Source: an uncultured Eubacteriales bacterium (GTDB taxonomy: Bacteria; Bacillota; Clostridia; Christensenellales; Borkfalkiaceae). From it: a stretch of DNA of 64,000 nt. Below, piece after piece: positions 7,185-15,581 of the stretch. The position numbers were made by a program, and so were the translations under genes. The stretch spans positions 310,001 to 374,000 of the forward strand of contig CAJLRM010000002.1 of NCBI GenBank assembly GCA_905209085.1. The letters are read 5' to 3'. The notes under the pieces were generated by a model, which did not search any database, was not told the origin of the DNA, and saw only the letters and a program-made list of their open reading frames with translations. Within the stretch, counting starts at the first letter, position 1. Each line of letters begins with the position of its first letter.

Positions 7185-7264
7185 ATCTATCGGTAAGTTT
7201 TATAAGTTTATTCTGCCATTTTATAAATAATAACTATATAATTCAACATAACATGAGGAGAATT

Positions 7265-7605
7265 ATGTATAAGCATTTTTTTAAAGACTGATAGACTTGA
7301 TTTAATCGTGAATAGGAATTATTATTCTTATGTCGATATAGATTATTTTAATTATTGCTATAAAAATAGATTCGAGAGGCTCGATTTTTTTAAACAAAAG
7401 CGAGTCGGAATTAGTAAGATTTATTTTTATATCTTAAAATTTCGAACCATGCGAGTAGATACGCCGTACGATATGCCTACTCATATACTTGAAAATCCTG
7501 AACAATAAATTACTCGTATTGGAAAATTACTTCGGAAAACTTCATTAAACGAACTTCCATAGAGGTTTAGTATTTTTTAGGTAAAATGTCTATTATTGGG
7601 GAAAG
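7265..7605 (+). pseudogene. Monotopic phosphoglycosyltransferase (undecaprenyl-P sugar transferase), decayed
   Basis: A good ribosome site precedes ATG 7265, but the frame (MYKHFFKD) stops after 8 codons. Family-diagnostic fragments follow in shifted frames: FFKQKRVGISKIYFYILKFR and TMRVDTPYDMPTHILENPEQ, a stop, then TRIGKLLRKTSLNELP, another stop, and a rest of GKMSIIG type. These are the KFRTM, catalytic SLDELP and GEMSIIGP regions of the bacterial sugar transferase family. An intact homologue of the same family lies at 9483, so this copy has probably been functionally replaced. Confidence 0.82.
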
Positions 7606-7980
7606 AGGTATAATAGAGACAAACAAGAAAAACATAGATTTTTCAGGGGGTATCACGGTTAATTCAATTTTGCTATGAGGTTTTGTGCGAGGGTGGAAAA
7701 GGCGGTAAACAGCCTTTGAAAAGTCAAAATGGCTTCTTGATTGCTTATTTTGACCCAAGCTGATAAGCGTACAAAATTCGATAAGGAGGTTGAATTAGCC
7801 GAGGATGGAAAACATCACTCGGCTATCCGTTGTACTGTAAAGGAAAAAGGTAAATGGAATGACCACATAACCAAGGAGATTGGATAAGAAAAATCAATAT
7901 GGTGTTGTAGTCTGAACTGTGTGAACATTCAGACTATTTATATATTCTTCAAAATATGAATTGGAAAGGTGGACTTTTAT
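7606..7980 (+). other. Degenerate non-coding stretch between two pseudogenes
   Basis: No intact gene. It holds an inverted repeat GTCAAAAT (7723-7730) / ATTTTGAC (7747-7754) and a short coding-like fragment at about 7755-7885 (FDKEVELAEDGKHHSAIRCT and KEKGKWNDHITKEIG), which ends in a stop and has no start. The family of the fragment is not recognised. A GGAGG-like site precedes the next pseudogene at 7981. Confidence 0.4.
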
Positions 7981-8541
7981 ATGAACAAAAATTTATTGAT
8001 TGTCGGTGCAGGTACTTATGGTGTATTGACATCTGAAAAGGCAAAAGAATGAAATGTTATGAGAAAATAGATTTTGTTGATGATGAAAGAAAAACGACTC
8101 CGAACGGAATTGAGGTTGTTGGGGCAACGCATGATATTGACGAATTAGCAGTTGAGTATAGCAATATCATCTTGGCGATTGGAAATCCCGATGTAAGACT
8201 GCCTATGCTAAAAAGGATTAAAGAAGAAACACCGTATCTCATTGTTTCTCTTATCTCTCCTAAAATCCTATGTCTCACCATCCGCGCAGACCATGAATGG
8301 CTATATCATTGAATCGAGGGCAGTTGTAAATGCAGGGTGTGTTATTGCTGTGGGCTGTTTTATTTCTGTTGGAGCGATTGTTAATTATGCCAGTATGTGT
8401 TATGATGACGTTCATATTGATTGTAATGCAACAGTTGCTAAAACAACTCTTGTTCCAGCTGAAACAAAGGTGAAGTGTGGAGAAGTTTACGATAGAAAAT
8501 CAATGGATGTAAATGATTTATTTTTCAACCCGGATGAGTGA
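7981..8541 (+). pseudogene. NeuD/PglD-type sugar O-/N-acyltransferase, frameshifted
   Basis: The N-terminal Rossmann-like piece MNKNLLIVGAGTYGVL (from 7981) stops near 8051. The next piece, in another frame from 8049, runs KIDFVDDERKTTPNGIEVVG and IILAIGNPDVRLPMLKRIKE. A second shift near 8260 leads into the left-handed beta-helix part (YVSPSAQTMNGYIIESRAVV, GCFISVGAIVNYAS). This order (nucleotide-binding-like domain, then hexapeptide repeats) is typical of NeuD/PglD acyltransferases that act on nucleotide-amino sugars. At least two frameshifts make it inactive. The tail 8542-8633 carries another coding-like remnant (IIPHTPNPIVGKTYSFDNVM). Confidence 0.8.
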
Positions 8542-8649
8542 ACTAAAAAACTTAACGATATGATTATACCGCACACTCCTAATCCGATTGTTGGGAAAAC
8601 TTATAGTTTTGATAACGTAATGTAATTAAATTATAGAATGGAGGAAACG

Positions 8650-9477
8650 ATGTCACTCAACTTGATGTATATTACTAATATTCCATCGGTTGCATTGATT
8701 GCCGAAAAATATGGTGTTGATCGTATCATGGTCGATCTTGAAACGCTTGGCAAGGAAGAGCGTCAAAAGAACATGAACACGGTAAAGTCTCATCATACTG
8801 TAGAGGATGTGCGAATTATTTCCAATATGCTGACAAATTCAGAAATGCTTGTTAGAGTAAATCCTTGGAATTCAGCCTCTGTTAATGAGATTGAGGCTGT
8901 TATTTCTGCAGGTGCAGACAGAATTATGTTGCCAATGTGGAAAACAGCCGATGAAGTAAATGTATTTTTGAACACCGTAAACAGTAGAGTTCATACAACA
9001 TTACTTCTTGAAACCAAAGAAGCTGTAGAGATTATTGATGAGATTCTTGACGCCCCATTGCTCGACGAAATATATATTGGATTAAACGATCTGCACCTCA
9101 GCTACGGATTATCTTTTATGTTCGAGCTTCTTGCTAACGAAATGGTGGAAAATTTATGCCAAAAATTTAAAGTAAAAGGTATTCCATATGGGTTTGGAGG
9201 TATCGCCCGAATCGGGGAAGGTACACTCCCGGCAGAGTGGATAGTCATGGAGCATTATAGAATTGGGTCAACAATTGCTATTTTATCAAGGAGTTTTTGC
9301 AATGCAGATGAGATTAAGGATATCAGAAAAATCGATATGATATTTGCGAAAAACATGAAATCTTTACGTGATTTTGAACAGACTCTTGTAGAAAAAAGTG
9401 ATGAAGAATATTTGATAAACAAAAAACAAGTCGCCCGAAAGGTTAAAGAAATTGTACGCTTGATAAAGGAGAAATAA
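8650..9477 (+). CDS. HpcH/HpaI-family aldolase-like protein
   Basis: 275 aa. I take the ATG at 8650 because GGAGG at 8640-8644 sits 5 nt before it; the ATG at 8638 overlaps that ribosome site. TIM-barrel signatures of the HpcH/HpaI aldolase and citrate-lyase family are visible: DRIMVDLETLGK near the start, LVRVNPWN, AGADRIMLPMWKTADEV, TLLLETKEAVEIIDEI (metal-binding Glu) and IYIGLNDLHLSYG (metal-binding Asp region). Family members cleave or form 2-keto-3-hydroxy acids with a divalent metal. Inside a capsule operon it may make or process an acyl or acid substituent. It is followed 6 bp later by the phosphoglycosyltransferase. Confidence 0.75.
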   Translation: MSLNLMYITNIPSVALIAEKYGVDRIMVDLETLGKEERQKNMNTVKSHHTVEDVRIISNMLTNSEMLVRVNPWNSASVNEIEAVISAGADRIMLPMWKTADEVNVFLNTVNSRVHTTLLLETKEAVEIIDEILDAPLLDEIYIGLNDLHLSYGLSFMFELLANEMVENLCQKFKVKGIPYGFGGIARIGEGTLPAEWIVMEHYRIGSTIAILSRSFCNADEIKDIRKIDMIFAKNMKSLRDFEQTLVEKSDEEYLINKKQVARKVKEIVRLIKEK

Positions 9478-9482
9478 AAAGT

Positions 9483-10163
9483 ATGTATTTTGTGATTCGC
9501 AGAATAATTGATTCTATTGTATCTATGATTGCGCTTATTGTGCTCTCACCTGTTCTTTTGATCATTTCAATTACCATAATGCTTGACTCAAAAGGTGGTG
9601 TAATCTTTAAACAATTGAGAGTTGGAAAGAACGGGAAACCGTATTTTATGTATAAATTTAGAACTATGATCCCAAATGCTCAAAACATGGGTACGGGCGT
9701 GTATAGCTTTAAAGATGATCCTAGAATAACTAAAGTGGGACGCTTTCTGAGAAAAACAAGCCTTGATGAGCTTTTACAACTATGCAATGTTATTAAAGGG
9801 GATATGGCTCTTGTAGGACCGCGTTCACCGGTTGTTGGGCATTTTCCCGCGTATGATACACTAAGTCCGGAATATAAAAAAAGATTTAGTGTTCTGCCCG
9901 GAATTACAGGGCTCGCACAAGTTACGGGCAGAAATGAATTGACGTGGGATGAAAAAGTAAAATATGATAATATTTACGTAGACAAAGTGAAAAAATACGG
10001 TCCTTTATATGATATGAAAATATTATTGTTGACTGTAAAACGAGTATTCTCCATGAAGGATGTTTCTGAAACTATAGAAAACATGGAAGAGAATGAGAGA
10101 ACGAAGAAACAACAAGGAACCGATCGAGAAAGCATAACAAAAGGGACAGTGGAGGAAAAATAA
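9483..10163 (+). CDS. Monotopic phosphoglycosyltransferase (initiating capsule sugar transferase)
   Basis: 226 aa, short PglC-like form. One N-terminal hydrophobic re-entrant segment (IIDSIVSMIALIVLSPVLLI), then FKQLRVGKNGKPYFMYKFRT, then RFLRKTSLDELLQL with the catalytic Asp-Glu pair, GDMALVGPRSPV and PGITGLAQVTGRN. It transfers a sugar-1-phosphate from a UDP-sugar to undecaprenyl phosphate at the inner face of the membrane, starting the repeat unit. The last 25 residues are charged and variable. It substitutes for the decayed relative at 7265. The next gene starts 2 bp after its stop. Confidence 0.9.
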   Translation: MYFVIRRIIDSIVSMIALIVLSPVLLIISITIMLDSKGGVIFKQLRVGKNGKPYFMYKFRTMIPNAQNMGTGVYSFKDDPRITKVGRFLRKTSLDELLQLCNVIKGDMALVGPRSPVVGHFPAYDTLSPEYKKRFSVLPGITGLAQVTGRNELTWDEKVKYDNIYVDKVKKYGPLYDMKILLLTVKRVFSMKDVSETIENMEENERTKKQQGTDRESITKGTVEEK

Positions 10164-10165
10164 TT

Positions 10166-11104
10166 ATGAAGACGGATGTGGAAAATAGATATATATGGTA
10201 CAAAGGGAATATCGTGAATGTTAATGATGCCCAAATTAATATCCTTGCTCCAACTGCACAATTTGGCTTGAATGTATTTGAAGGTATTCCTTGTTATTGG
10301 AATAGTGAAAAAAATCAACTTTATGCCTTTAGACTTGATGATCACTATAATAGATTGCTTCGTTCAGCAAGATTGATAGAGATAAATTGTCCATACACAA
10401 AAGATGATTTAAAAAGAGCTCTGATAGATGTTATCAAAGCAAACGAATACGATGAAAATCTTTCGGTCAGGCAGACTCTGTTTGTTGATGGCTTTGGTTC
10501 GTGGGGCTCTGCTGATCCTGTTGAAATGTTTGTGGCACCTATTCCTAAGGGAAGAACGAACTCTGAGTATAACAAAAAAGGGTTGCACTGCTGCGTTACT
10601 TCTTGGAGAAGAATTTCTGATACAACCTTATCTCCGAGAATTAAATGCGGCGCAAACTATATAAATAGCCGTGTTGGTCAGCGAGAAGCACTTCGTAATG
10701 GATATGATACTTGTATTTTTTTGAACGAAGCGGGAAAAGTTGCTGAAGGACCTGGCTCCTGTCTGTTTATTGTTGTCAATAATGTGTTGATAACGCCAAA
10801 GCTTACGGATAGTGTACTTGAAAGTATTACAAGAGATACAATCATTCGGATCGCAAAGGCATTGAATATTTCAGTGAGTGAAAGAACAATCGATAGAACA
10901 GAGCTTTATACATGTGATGAAGCTTTTCTTTGTGGTTCAGCAATGGAGATAACTCCCATTCTATCAATTGACAAATACACAATCGGTAAAGGGGTGCAAG
11001 GGAATATCATACATTTGTTGCGCAGCAAATATCTAGAGATTGCTACTGGAAAGAATAAGGATTTTTCTCGATGGGTGACATCTGTTTATGGAGATGAATT
11101 ATGA
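10166..11104 (+). CDS. Class IV PLP aminotransferase (IlvE-like)
   Basis: 312 aa, close to the usual length of branched-chain aminotransferases. Visible signatures: APTAQFGLNVFEGIPCYW (fold-type IV start), FRLDDHYNRLLRSAR, PRIKCGANYINSRVGQREAL with the PLP lysine in RIK, EAGKVAEGPGSCLFIV, and DEAFLCGSAMEITPI. It would move an amino group between glutamate and a 2-keto acid. Its place between the aldolase/phosphoglycosyltransferase pair and glycosyltransferases argues for a role in making an amino-acid-like decoration rather than general valine/leucine metabolism, but that is inference. Its stop overlaps the next start (ATGA). Confidence 0.85.
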   Translation: MKTDVENRYIWYKGNIVNVNDAQINILAPTAQFGLNVFEGIPCYWNSEKNQLYAFRLDDHYNRLLRSARLIEINCPYTKDDLKRALIDVIKANEYDENLSVRQTLFVDGFGSWGSADPVEMFVAPIPKGRTNSEYNKKGLHCCVTSWRRISDTTLSPRIKCGANYINSRVGQREALRNGYDTCIFLNEAGKVAEGPGSCLFIVVNNVLITPKLTDSVLESITRDTIIRIAKALNISVSERTIDRTELYTCDEAFLCGSAMEITPILSIDKYTIGKGVQGNIIHLLRSKYLEIATGKNKDFSRWVTSVYGDEL

Positions 11105-12318
11105 GAATTACATTTATTACGGGACATTTGTGCAAAGAGAGACATGCTCTATTGAATGAATTGGCATTGGATTTGGGAGAATGCGGGGCAGAAGTTACAG
11201 TGCTTACCGGTTATCCCTCCCGTCGAATTTCTGATGAAGTTAGACAATATTACCTGGGGCACCCGACTGAACAGATATCGGACAATGTAATTGTACGTCG
11301 CATTGGTTCGAAAAAAGGCGAAGGAAACAGCTTGCTTGAAAGAATGATAAAATATTGTTTGCTGACAAGAGAATTATATAAAGAAGCGAAAAAAGTCCCC
11401 ACAGATGTTTACTATATTTACAGTTCTCCTCCGTTTCTTGGATATATAGGTTGCAAACTCGCGCGTATTGCGCCCACGGTGTACAACGCACAGGACCTTT
11501 TTCCTGATACTCTTATGCACATGAAGAAAATCAGAGAAAGTAATCCGCTTATTTCTTGGTTTAAACATAAAGAAAAAAAGGTATATGTCAAAAATACAAG
11601 AATTGTTACAATTTCAAACGACATGAAAAAAACGATTGCAGAAACAGGATGCGAGCCAGAAAAAATAGACGTTGTTTACAATTGGGCAGATACACTGAAT
11701 TTGCATCATGTTGATAAATCCAAAAATCTTCTTATGGATGAACTGGGCATAGACAAAAAAAAATTCATCGTATCTTATGCCGGTGATATTGGGTTGTTCC
11801 AAGGATGGGATATAATTACTGAAGCTGCAAAGATACTTCAGGAAAAAACTGATGAAATTTGCTTTGCTCTTATAGGTAGTGGTTCCTACAAGTCACAGTT
11901 GCTTGAAAAGATCAAACGCGAGAATATCAATAATGTTCAAGTATTTCCGTTGCAACCGGCAAGCAGATTGTCTGAAATATACAGCGTAGGAGATATGGAA
12001 TTGGTTCCCATCGAGCGAGGGATCACAAAAATGGCGCTGCCCTCAAAGACGGGGGTTATCATGTCTTGTGGAAGCCCGCTTCTTGCTCTTGTTGATGAAA
12101 AAAGTGAGATTTCAAATATCATCCGTGAACGCAACATTGGCGTTGCTTTAGAACATGGATCGGCGGAAAAACTTGCTGAAGCAGTTATATATTGCTACAA
12201 AAATAGAGATAAGTTAGATGCTTGGGGGAATAACGCAAGAAAGTTTGCTGTGGAAAACTATTCAAGAAAGACTCAAACCCAAAAATACTATGATATTATA
12301 CAAAAGCTGAGCAAGTGA
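11101..12318 (+). CDS. GT4 glycosyltransferase, WbuB-like
   Basis: 405 aa, GT-B fold. The N-terminal domain starts MRITFITGHLCKERHALLNE and has YYIYSSPPFLGYIG and YNAQDLFPDT; the C-terminal donor domain has VVYNWADT, SYAGDIGLFQGWDII, ALIGSGSYK, and IERGITKMALPSKTGVIMSC. The arrangement resembles WbuB/CapL-type transferases, several of which add N-acetyl-L-fucosamine. That fits the capEFG genes at the end of the locus, but the specificity cannot be read from sequence. It overlaps the preceding gene by 4 bp and precedes the GNAT-like gene by 4 bp. Confidence 0.85.
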   Translation: MRITFITGHLCKERHALLNELALDLGECGAEVTVLTGYPSRRISDEVRQYYLGHPTEQISDNVIVRRIGSKKGEGNSLLERMIKYCLLTRELYKEAKKVPTDVYYIYSSPPFLGYIGCKLARIAPTVYNAQDLFPDTLMHMKKIRESNPLISWFKHKEKKVYVKNTRIVTISNDMKKTIAETGCEPEKIDVVYNWADTLNLHHVDKSKNLLMDELGIDKKKFIVSYAGDIGLFQGWDIITEAAKILQEKTDEICFALIGSGSYKSQLLEKIKRENINNVQVFPLQPASRLSEIYSVGDMELVPIERGITKMALPSKTGVIMSCGSPLLALVDEKSEISNIIRERNIGVALEHGSAEKLAEAVIYCYKNRDKLDAWGNNARKFAVENYSRKTQTQKYYDIIQKLSK

Positions 12319-12322
12319 AAAA

Positions 12323-13342
12323 ATGAAATTAAGATTAGAATCCGCGTCATGGAATAAGTTGCAGACTACAATTGAAGAGTTATATGAAAACAATATATAC
12401 TTAACTCCATACTCCGAATATAAATTTTTAGACAAAATTAGAAAAACTGCCAATATTCGCAGACTTTTCGAATCGAAAAAATTTAGATTAGAAAGTTATG
12501 CTGTTTATGATAACGATAATGCTGTTCTAGTCGCTCCGTTGCTTGTAAGCAAAGCAATGAAACGAATTTATTTGCTGGGCGAATTTTCTTCTGTCGGACA
12601 TTTGGATTTTATTTATAGTGCTTCGGCTACGGTACAAGAAATAGAAAGCGCTATTGATTTGGTGTTAAGTAATTACCCTAGATATACATTTTGCGCTAAC
12701 AGAATCAGTCAATTTTCTATACTAAAAGAAGTATTTAACGCAAAAAATATTTTTCCGACATCTCAAGATATATGTGTAAAAATTGACCTTTCGAGTTATG
12801 ATGAGTGGTACAAAAGTTTAAAGAAGTCCTGCAGGCAAAATTTGAGAACGAGTTACAATAGATTGAATAGTGATAACGTTGAACTTTCGTTTAAGTTGTT
12901 TGTAAATGAAACACCGCCCAAAAAACTGTGGAAAGATAATATTTCATTGTTTTCAAAACGGATACTTGAGCATACAAAGTTACCAAAGTATTTACTTTGC
13001 CCCATGGTGCTCTTTAAGCGTAACGAAGTGTTCGGAAAAACTTTGTATAAGGCAAAGAATAATATTTTTGCCAGCGTAATATTAAATGGTGCTTTAGCGG
13101 CTACTTTAAATGGAGTAATTGCTAATGACGGAAGAGCTATTATTACTAGATTATCAATAGAGACAAGCTTTGGACGATACAGTCCTGGAGGTTTGCTTTT
13201 GAACGAAACGATCAAGGAAGTGTCCTCGAAATATCCTTTCATAAAATCCATAGATCTTTCAAGAGGTGATGAGCCTTATAAATATACATATGGAGGAGAA
13301 AATCACTATAATTATTCATATCAGTTTGAAATTAGTGATTAA
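12323..13342 (+). CDS. CelD/BcsL-like GNAT acyltransferase (FemAB-like fold)
   Basis: 339 aa. The C-terminal half carries the hallmark order: a LSKKSCRQNLR-type helix (YKSLKKSCRQNLRTSYNRL), ILNGALAATLNGVIANDG, TRLSIETSFGRYSPGGLLLN and IDLSRGDEPYKYTYGG. These occur in GNAT proteins of the CelD/BcsL group found in polysaccharide operons. The expected role is transfer of an acyl or aminoacyl group to a sugar intermediate in the cytoplasm. Together with the neighbouring aldolase and aminotransferase it may build and attach an amino-acid-like substituent. Confidence 0.7.
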   Translation: MKLRLESASWNKLQTTIEELYENNIYLTPYSEYKFLDKIRKTANIRRLFESKKFRLESYAVYDNDNAVLVAPLLVSKAMKRIYLLGEFSSVGHLDFIYSASATVQEIESAIDLVLSNYPRYTFCANRISQFSILKEVFNAKNIFPTSQDICVKIDLSSYDEWYKSLKKSCRQNLRTSYNRLNSDNVELSFKLFVNETPPKKLWKDNISLFSKRILEHTKLPKYLLCPMVLFKRNEVFGKTLYKAKNNIFASVILNGALAATLNGVIANDGRAIITRLSIETSFGRYSPGGLLLNETIKEVSSKYPFIKSIDLSRGDEPYKYTYGGENHYNYSYQFEISD

Positions 13343-13350
13343 GTTTGATT

Positions 13351-14439
13351 ATGAAGATTGCAATCATCGCAGCGAATAATATTCGAGTATCTCCGTATGT
13401 ATTATTTTACTTAAACATTTGCGCAGAGAATCAATGGGAAACCCATGTGTTCGTCCCAGATAGATTAGAAATACAAGAAACGATATCATATGGTGAGTTG
13501 CATACTTTTAAGAGCTGGGATGAAAGCAAGAAATTTTCAAGTTATAGAAAGTATGCAAAATGGGTAAAAGCGCAGGTTAGGGATCGCAAGATTGATTTCA
13601 TTATAACATTGACTGCGCTCTCCAGCGTATTTTGTTCGCCATTGCTACTCTCAAAGCACTTTAAAGGAAAATATATTATAGATATTAGAGACTATTCCTA
13701 TGAACATATTTCTTTGTTTAAGTTAATAGAAAAACGGCTTGTGAGGAATGCAGCGCTTAGAGTAATCTCTTCAAGAAAATATGAATGCTTTTTGCCTAAA
13801 AACGAGAATTATTTGGTATGCCATAACATCAGTTTTGATGTCACCAGTCAAGCTGTTACTGAGTTTAAAACAGAAACGAATCTACCAATAAGAATTGGGT
13901 ATATAGGTGCTGTTTCATACGAAGATCAGTGTTATAAGCTTATTGATCTGGTTAAAAACGATTCGCGTTTTGCTTTTGAGATATATGGAAAAGGAGTATC
14001 TAGTGAACTCGTTGAAGATTATGTCGAAAAGATACACTGTTCTCGTATACAGTGTCACGGTGCATATCAGCCGAATGAGAAAGCTAGCATTATAAAAGGC
14101 GTAGATATTCTGTTTAATGCATATGGGAATGATTCTATGAAGTTGACGTGTGCTTTGTCAAATAAATTATATGACGCGTTCTTCTATGGGAAGCCTTTAC
14201 TTAATAGCCCGAATACCTATATGGATGAGATGGGAAGTATTATTTCTTTTCCAATTTATTTAGATAAAGAAAAAAATCTGGAAAGCTTGTTTGAATGGTA
14301 TATCCATATCGATAATGCAGCGGCAACGCAGTATGCAAAAGAAATGATGTTTCAGTTTGTACAAGAAAACGCTGACACAATAAATATGATAGAATGTACG
14401 ATTAACAAAGATAATGTGCAGAGGAAGTTGTGTTTATGA
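13351..14439 (+). CDS. GT-B-type glycosyltransferase, family uncertain
   Basis: 362 aa from the ATG at 13351; a TTG two codons upstream is possible and neither has a clear ribosome site. It has a two-lobed plan: MKIAIIAANNIRVSPYVLFY, YIIDIRDYSYEH, LRVISSRKYE in the N-lobe; IRIGYIGAVSYEDQ, FEIYGKGVSSELV, HGAYQPNEKA, and ALSNKLYDAFFYGKPLLNSP in the C-lobe, where a GT4 E-x7-E motif would sit but is degenerate. It probably adds one residue of the repeat unit. Its stop overlaps the next start. Confidence 0.75.
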   Translation: MKIAIIAANNIRVSPYVLFYLNICAENQWETHVFVPDRLEIQETISYGELHTFKSWDESKKFSSYRKYAKWVKAQVRDRKIDFIITLTALSSVFCSPLLLSKHFKGKYIIDIRDYSYEHISLFKLIEKRLVRNAALRVISSRKYECFLPKNENYLVCHNISFDVTSQAVTEFKTETNLPIRIGYIGAVSYEDQCYKLIDLVKNDSRFAFEIYGKGVSSELVEDYVEKIHCSRIQCHGAYQPNEKASIIKGVDILFNAYGNDSMKLTCALSNKLYDAFFYGKPLLNSPNTYMDEMGSIISFPIYLDKEKNLESLFEWYIHIDNAAATQYAKEMMFQFVQENADTINMIECTINKDNVQRKLCL

Positions 14440-15581
14440 AAATTTTATTAGCCTTATATCATGACTGCAATAAAGAAGAACGCAGCATGGAATTGATCAA
14501 TTGTTGTAAGAGATTAGGACATCTTCATTTAGTTTCTTATGTGGCACCAACTGATTGTGACAACGAGAAAATTACATGTCATTTGGTTGATAAGTCTTCA
14601 CCTATAGCTCTTTTGCATTTTATTAATCTAATTAAAAAAATAGCCAAAGCCGAAAAACCAGATATTATTTTTCTTCATGATAGCGATTGCTCTGTAGTTA
14701 TTCCATATATCAAAAAAATTCTACCGCAGTCAAAGCTTGTATATGATTCAAGTGAATTTGACAAGCCTATGAAAAATCGTAAAAAGAAGAAAAGGAACAA
14801 CGGTTTTTGGATTGCGCTGAAAGGAGTTCTTACACAGTTCCGAGTGAGAAGCGAAAGAGTATATGTAAAGTATTCAGATTTGGTTTTTGCGGCAAACGAA
14901 GAACGTGCTTCCATGATGGTGGAATATATGGATTTGAAATCAAAGCCTTTGGTGTTTGACAACATGCACAAAATAAAGGATGATTATGATAAAGAATCGT
15001 GTAATGAGAAATATGGGAACTATTTAAAGCCAAACAAGTTTAAGGTGTTGTTCGCGGGCGGAATTGATGAGGAAAGACTCACGTTTGACTATGTAAAATC
15101 ATTTGTGACTTTGCCAAACAAGTATGAATTAATCATAGTTGGAAGTGCATCTCCTGCAGCCTTAATGAAATTCAAAGAGATGATAGTAAATAATGGTGTT
15201 GAAAATAGAATTCATTATCTAGGGTTTGTTACTCGTCAAGAACTGAAATATTTAATTGATAATACAGACGCTTCTGTAGTAGTTTTTGATAAAGACAGTT
15301 ATAACACCTTATATTGTGCATCTGGGAAATTCTACGAAAGCCTATTCCAAGGGAAACCGATTTTAGCTTCAGAAAATCCCCCATTAAAGCGTCTATGCGA
15401 AATGTACGGAATAGGTGTTTCTAACGATGATTATGCACAGGGCGTTATAGAATTGTATAACAATTATGAATATTATAAAAGCAATGTTTGTGAATATGTT
15501 GAAAAATTAGATTACGACAATCGAATTGAGAATTTGGCTAATCAAGTTATGGAGCACTTATATGTTGAAAAAAGTATATGA
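14436..15581 (+). CDS. GT-B-type glycosyltransferase
   Basis: 381 aa. GAGGAAG at 14421-14427 places the start at ATG 14436, which overlaps the previous stop (ATGA); the GTG at 14430 is too close. Signatures: MKILLALYHDCNKEERSMEL, DIIFLHDSDCSVV, LVYDSSEFDKP, KVLFAGGIDEERLTFDYVKS, YELIIVGSASPAAL, IHYLGFVTRQEL, and GKFYESLFQGKPILASENPP. A cytosolic glycosyltransferase of the same general class as its neighbour; the sugar is unknown. A lysine-rich patch (KNRKKKKRNN, about residue 115) may contact the membrane. Confidence 0.8.
   Translation: MKILLALYHDCNKEERSMELINCCKRLGHLHLVSYVAPTDCDNEKITCHLVDKSSPIALLHFINLIKKIAKAEKPDIIFLHDSDCSVVIPYIKKILPQSKLVYDSSEFDKPMKNRKKKKRNNGFWIALKGVLTQFRVRSERVYVKYSDLVFAANEERASMMVEYMDLKSKPLVFDNMHKIKDDYDKESCNEKYGNYLKPNKFKVLFAGGIDEERLTFDYVKSFVTLPNKYELIIVGSASPAALMKFKEMIVNNGVENRIHYLGFVTRQELKYLIDNTDASVVVFDKDSYNTLYCASGKFYESLFQGKPILASENPPLKRLCEMYGIGVSNDDYAQGVIELYNNYEYYKSNVCEYVEKLDYDNRIENLANQVMEHLYVEKSI

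Noticed and set aside
10166..11104. Housekeeping branched-chain amino-acid biosynthesis cluster
   Set aside because: No other ilv or leu gene is nearby and the gene is embedded with overlapping stops in the capsule operon.
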